A stretch of DNA of 10,755 bases, taken from contig JADMKH010000123.1 of the NCBI GenBank assembly GCA_018780025.1, positions 1 through 10,755 of the forward strand. The letters run 5' to 3'. Of the stretch, positions 7,645 to 10,755 are shown in pieces (position 1 is the first letter of the stretch; each line of letters begins with the position of its first letter). The translations under genes and the position numbers were made by a program. This stretch comes from Thiobacillus sp. (GTDB lineage: Bacteria; Pseudomonadota; Gammaproteobacteria; Burkholderiales; Thiobacillaceae). A model generated the notes under the pieces. That model was not told the origin of the DNA, did not search any database, and worked only from the letters and a program-made list of their open reading frames with translations.

Positions 7645-8490
7645 ATGAAAAAATCACTAATAGCAGCTTCCTTGCTTCTCGCTGCAGGCAGCGTTTCAGC
7701 TGACCCGTTCTACCTTGATGTGGGCACCAACTATGGCCCTCCAGGCGGCCAGGTATGCCCCACCTGTACTTCCATGAAGAACGAGTTCCTGTTCACCTAC
7801 GAATCCAGTACCACCATTTTCGACACGGTGAATGACAATGCGATTGGCGCCGGCGACCTGCTTACGACTAACGGCGGCCTGGCTGTAGGCGGACTGGCCA
7901 CCAACCGTATTACGGGTTTCAATCCCGGTCAGGTCTTTGGTGCCAATAGCGATAACGGATACGGCGCAAACTGGCTGATGAGTTTTTCGGTGACCGGCCT
8001 CAATGGCGTGGTGACCGGCGTGGCGGGTGGCGTGCCCCAGTTCACGTATGGCCCCGGCGTGTTGGAATTGTTCATCACGTTTGATGGCACGACATTCAAC
8101 AACTTCATGGATATTGCCATTACCGGCGGCGGCGCAACCGGCGTAAGCACGATTTTGACAGGTACGGCTGATTTCTCGGCGGTAGATGCAGGTTACAACG
8201 ACCTGCTGCATTCCGGATCCCAGACGTGTCTGGGTTCGGATAGCTTCTTTGATATCTGGGCGAACTGCGGACCGACCGGACTGGATATCGAGTTCTTGGC
8301 GAGCTTCGACACGAACATCTTCGTGAGCGATTTTACCTACAATCCAGGTCCCGATAACTTCACGCTGACCTCAAACCATGACGGCAGCGCAACCTTCTCG
8401 ATCCCGGAGCCGGGCACGCTGGCACTGCTGGGTGGTTCGCTCATGATGATGGGCTGGATGGGACGTCGTCGTAACAACAACAAGGTCTGA
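7645..8490 (+). CDS. Secreted PEP-CTERM sorting-domain protein
   Basis: A 281-residue exported protein. Residues 1-19 form a signal peptide (MKKSLIAASLLLAAG, cut after SVSA). The C-terminus is a full PEP-CTERM sorting signal: PEPGT at 254-258, a hydrophobic segment to about 272, then the basic cluster GRRR (273-276) and a short tail. Exosortase is expected to cut at the PEP motif as the protein leaves the membrane, as known for the family. The mature part is Gly-, Asn-, Thr- and aromatic-rich and poor in charge, probably all-beta. It has CPTC at 38-41 and two further cysteines (195, 208), allowing disulfides. No enzyme domain is recognised; a matrix, floc or surface role is inferred from the class. 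The start is ATG at 7645 with AGGGG eight bases upstream; an upstream in-frame TTG is unlikely. It has its own sigma-54 promoter and terminator, so it is a single-gene unit. Confidence 0.9.
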   Translation: MKKSLIAASLLLAAGSVSADPFYLDVGTNYGPPGGQVCPTCTSMKNEFLFTYESSTTIFDTVNDNAIGAGDLLTTNGGLAVGGLATNRITGFNPGQVFGANSDNGYGANWLMSFSVTGLNGVVTGVAGGVPQFTYGPGVLELFITFDGTTFNNFMDIAITGGGATGVSTILTGTADFSAVDAGYNDLLHSGSQTCLGSDSFFDIWANCGPTGLDIEFLASFDTNIFVSDFTYNPGPDNFTLTSNHDGSATFSIPEPGTLALLGGSLMMMGWMGRRRNNNKV

Positions 8491-8519
8491 TCCCGCTAGT
8501 ATTTCAGGCGGCACTTTGT

Positions 8520-8546
8520 AAAGGCACCTGCGGGTGCCTTTTTTAT
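8520..8546 (+). terminator. Rho-independent terminator of the PEP-CTERM gene
   Basis: A 9-bp perfect stem, AAAGGCACC (8520-8528) with GGTGCCTTT (8533-8541), has a 4-base loop TGCG and a run of six T at 8539-8544. It starts 29 bases after the stop codon. Confidence 0.9.
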
Positions 8547-8596
8547 TTATGCGGCCCCGATTGTGGCGCGCGCAGGTGCGTTTCGGGGACGCGCAA

Positions 8597-9466
8597 TCAG
8601 GATGATGCGTTTTGCGACAACAGGCGCTTGACGTACCAGAACATGAATTGCTGGAGCGGGTTACGGTTGCCGAATGGCCGCCAGCTTTTGATCAGACGAT
8701 TACGGTAGGCGTCGAAGTGCAGGCCATGCGGGGCGCAAACAACTTCGCCTCGTCCAAGCAGAATTTTCAGCACGTTGGTGCACGCCACCCCGGCCGCAAT
8801 TTCGATCCCCATTGCAGTTGAAGGCACTTTTTTCTTCAGGAAATTGACCGAGCGGCGGTCTACCAGGTAATGGCGTTGCTGGACGGTGGGGGATACGCCA
8901 ATCACGAACTTGATGATCTGGTCTTCGAAAGCATAGCCATCGAGGCAAAAATACTCCTCGAAACTCATCTTTCCGGGCATGAATACCAGGAAGGCGGTCC
9001 CCATTCCCATGGGCGCCGCTGTAATGGTCGGAATCCCTTTTGCGTAACAGCGCGCAAATACGGCGCGCCGAATTTCAAGGGCAAAAATATCCAGGCTGTC
9101 CACATAGATGTCAACGCCTTCGAGAAACTGATCCAGATTGTCCAGCGTCACGCCATGATCGAAGTTAGTGATTTCGATTTCGGGGTTGATGTCGCGGATC
9201 GTTTTTGCCATGGTGGCCGCCTTGGGGGCATTGATGGTCGACATGGCTGCGCCATATTGGCGGTTGAAATTGGGCAGCTCGAATACATCGAGATCGGCGA
9301 TGTGAAATTGACCAATGCCCAAGCGCGCCAGCACGATCAGATGGCTGCCGCCCACCCCTCCCATGCCGGCAATGGCCACTTTTTTATGCCGCAGCATTTC
9401 TTGTTCCTCGACGGTGACCCAGCCAATGTTTCTTGAGAACGCCTGGTGGTAATCAAAATCAGTCAT
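8597..9466 (-). CDS. ThiF/MoeB/E1-like adenylyltransferase family protein
   Basis: A 289-residue protein with the ThiF/HesA/MoeB fold. The ATP-binding glycine motif is GMGGVGG (34-40), the acidic strand end is IADLDVFELPNFNRQ (56-70), with the R-finger type NFNRQ, K82 matches the conserved lysine before the NP motif (NPEIE, 95-99), and D123 is the likely metal-binding aspartate. Family members adenylate the C-terminal glycine of a ubiquitin-like sulfur carrier or another carboxylate. The CxxC zinc pairs of MoeB/ThiF are absent and no rhodanese domain is present, so it is not a standard MoeB or ThiF. The C-terminal 40 residues are basic and aromatic (WRPFGNR, FMFWYVKR) and not assigned. No ubiquitin-like partner is visible here. 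The start at ATG 9466 has a weak ribosome site. It follows the hydrolase gene by 48 bases and is probably cotranscribed. Confidence 0.82.
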   Translation of the reverse strand: MTDFDYHQAFSRNIGWVTVEEQEMLRHKKVAIAGMGGVGGSHLIVLARLGIGQFHIADLDVFELPNFNRQYGAAMSTINAPKAATMAKTIRDINPEIEITNFDHGVTLDNLDQFLEGVDIYVDSLDIFALEIRRAVFARCYAKGIPTITAAPMGMGTAFLVFMPGKMSFEEYFCLDGYAFEDQIIKFVIGVSPTVQQRHYLVDRRSVNFLKKKVPSTAMGIEIAAGVACTNVLKILLGRGEVVCAPHGLHFDAYRNRLIKSWRPFGNRNPLQQFMFWYVKRLLSQNASS

Positions 9467-9514
9467 GTTGCAATCCGCAAAGGGTGGGTGATCCGGACAA
9501 TGCTCCGGGCAGGG

Positions 9515-10381
9515 TTATGCATTCAAAAAAGCCGTCAGGTGCGCATCAAATGCAGCCGACTGTTCCAGGTTGGGGAGGTGGCCGGCTTCCTCAATGGTTA
9601 TCAGCGTCGAGCCTGGAAGCAATTGGTGCATGCGTTGCCCGATTTCCAGGGGAATGGCGCGATCTTGTGCGCCCCAGATAATCATAGTCGGCAGATTCAG
9701 CTTGGCGAGCTGGCGGAAGGTACTTTCCAGCGTGTCGACAAAACCGTGCCGCATTATGGCCAGGGCAACGGCCGTGGTGCCGTTGATTTTGTGAAACCAG
9801 GTTAATTGCCTGTATTGCGCGGGGGGGAGTGTTTCTGCTCGGTGCAGAAAAAGAGCTTTCAGCATGGTCAGGCGCAGTTGATCGCCGGGGAGGTTCATCA
9901 GCTTTTCCCCAATCCATGGAAGTTTGAAAAACCGCGCGGCGAATGGCTCGGGATTCGCCAATCCTGCACTATCGACCAATACGAGTTTTTCCACCTGTTC
10001 TGGAAACCGGGCGCTGAACAGTGCAGCGATCCCCCCTCCAATCGAGTGTCCGACAAAACTGGCTTTTTCCAGCCCCAAGGCCTGCATGAACGCTGCAAGC
10101 TGTTCGATATAGGGCTCATAGCTGGCGGTCACATCGCGCGTACTGTATCCAAATCCCCACAGGTCGATCGCATACACGCAGTGGGATTCTGCCAGCGCAT
10201 CCATGTTGTGCTGCCATAGCAAGCTGTCGAAAAAAACGCCATGAATCAGAATGACGGGCCTGCCCGTGCCCTTGACTGCGTAATGTGTCTGCTTGCCCGC
10301 AAGGCTGATGATGTGCCCGTGCGCATACTGGCGTGTCCACAGCGCCAGCGCTTGGGTATCCCATTTGATCGCTTTTTCCAT
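9515..10381 (-). CDS. Alpha/beta-fold hydrolase
   Basis: A 288-residue probably cytoplasmic hydrolase with the complete catalytic set: oxyanion region HG (47-48) in VILIHGVFFDS, nucleophile elbow GHSIGG with S113, acid D240 in WGAQDRAIP, and H268 in EAGHLPNLE. A cap region lies between about 140 and 215. The best matches in style are esterases, haloperoxidase-like hydrolases and C-C hydrolases; the substrate cannot be deduced. The start chosen is ATG at 10381, because GAGGAG lies ten bases upstream. An ATG at 10390 would sit against that site, and a TTG at 10453 lacks support. It lies between a prsT-like gene and the ThiF-like gene, all on the minus strand. This suggests a part in the PEP-CTERM/acyl amino acid locus, for instance hydrolysis of an acylated product, but that is inference. 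Confidence 0.88.
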   Translation of the reverse strand: MEKAIKWDTQALALWTRQYAHGHIISLAGKQTHYAVKGTGRPVILIHGVFFDSLLWQHNMDALAESHCVYAIDLWGFGYSTRDVTASYEPYIEQLAAFMQALGLEKASFVGHSIGGGIAALFSARFPEQVEKLVLVDSAGLANPEPFAARFFKLPWIGEKLMNLPGDQLRLTMLKALFLHRAETLPPAQYRQLTWFHKINGTTAVALAIMRHGFVDTLESTFRQLAKLNLPTMIIWGAQDRAIPLEIGQRMHQLLPGSTLITIEEAGHLPNLEQSAAFDAHLTAFLNA

Positions 10382-10459
10382 GGGGACCATTCTCCTCGGC
10401 ACCTTAACAGCGTGATTCGCGGGGTGCGTTCCCCTGCGTCTGCCAGAGTCCAATGCGTA

Positions 10460-10471
10460 CGGCGATCGCCG
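10460..10471. repeat. 12-bp perfect palindrome CGGCGATCGCCG
   Basis: A self-complementary 12-mer in the gap between the prsT-like stop codon and the hydrolase gene. No T-tract follows on either strand, so it is not an intrinsic terminator by the usual rule. It could be an operator or a chance GC-rich palindrome. Confidence 0.25.
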
Positions 10472-10479
10472 AAACGCGG

Positions 10480-10755
10480 TCAGAGGGTTTTAAGCAAGGC
10501 CTTGGCGGCGCCAGCTTCGGGGAACTGCGGCGTGTCTGCGAGCAATTTCTCGAGTGCTTTGCGCGCTTGAGCCTTGTCGCCTGTCCTGGCGAGCGCGGCG
10601 GCGTGGTGGTAGCGTATGGAAGTGCTTTTCGGCGCTCGGGAGACAGCCTGCGTCAGCAAATCCAGCCCGCGTTTCAACTGGCCTTGTTCGACCAGTATCC
10701 AGCCGACGGTGTCTTGCACGGATGGATTGCGGGGCGCGACTTTGAGCGCGCGTTC
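10480..10755 (-). CDS. prsT: TPR-repeat protein, PrsT-like, C-terminal end only
   Basis: Partial: the frame is open to the right edge, so the 5' part is outside the window. The 91 visible codons contain a tetratricopeptide-type helix pair: (PRNPSVQDTVGWILVEQGQ, then LKRGLDLLTQAVSRAPKS) and (IRYHHAAALARTGDKAQAR, then KALEKLLADTPQFPEA). The stretch DTVGWILVEQGQ...RGLDLL...AP resembles the C-terminal end of the PEP-CTERM system TPR-repeat protein PrsT, a large lipoprotein found in exosortase/exopolysaccharide loci. With a PEP-CTERM gene 2 kb away that reading is likely, but an ordinary TPR protein cannot be excluded because the lipobox and the other repeats are not seen. A 98-base gap separates it from the hydrolase gene. 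Confidence 0.72.
   Translation of the reverse strand, partial: ERALKVAPRNPSVQDTVGWILVEQGQLKRGLDLLTQAVSRAPKSTSIRYHHAAALARTGDKAQARKALEKLLADTPQFPEAGAAKALLKTL

Noticed and set aside
8870..9436. 188-residue plus-strand frame opposite the ThiF-like gene
   Set aside because: It is antisense to a gene with intact E1 motifs and has no domain or ribosome site.

Overview
The window looks like chromosomal DNA of a betaproteobacterium, probably an environmental, respiring member of the Nitrosomonadales/Rhodocyclales kind. This rests on moderately high G+C, System II cytochrome c maturation genes (resB-ccsB) behind a dihaem cytochrome c4, a divergent engB followed by hemB, and a PEP-CTERM/exosortase-type gene set. 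The species cannot be named from this sequence.

Left part (1-5150), housekeeping. On the minus strand a cytochrome c4 gene is followed by an intrinsic terminator and then by resB and the start of ccsB (cut by the window edge). ResB and CcsB together form the haem delivery and ligation machine that matures periplasmic c-type cytochromes, of which cytochrome c4 is a likely client. Divergently, engB (ribosome-assembly GTPase) and hemB (porphobilinogen synthase, feeding haem synthesis) lie on the plus strand. Between engB and hemB, on the minus strand, is a four-hairpin structure with C-rich loops ending in a T-tract. I read it as a small RNA gene with anti-Shine-Dalgarno loops.

Right part (5150-10755), PEP-CTERM-associated. 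It holds a FeeM-like N-acyl amino acid synthase (plus), a SAM-dependent methyltransferase (minus), a roughly 600-base non-coding region, and a secreted PEP-CTERM protein (plus) with its own terminator. A minus-strand run follows: the 3' end of a prsT-like TPR gene, an alpha/beta hydrolase and a ThiF/E1-like adenylyltransferase. The non-coding region in front of the PEP-CTERM gene carries two sigma-54 (-24/-12) promoter matches, each preceded at the same 7-base distance by an IHF-like site. This suggests RpoN control, as is known for PEP-CTERM genes, in a tandem arrangement. The rest of the exosortase/exopolysaccharide locus probably lies beyond the right edge.

The observations most worth checking are the C-rich-loop small RNA, the duplicated sigma-54/IHF module, and the association of acyl amino acid synthase, methyltransferase, ThiF-like enzyme and hydrolase with the PEP-CTERM system.
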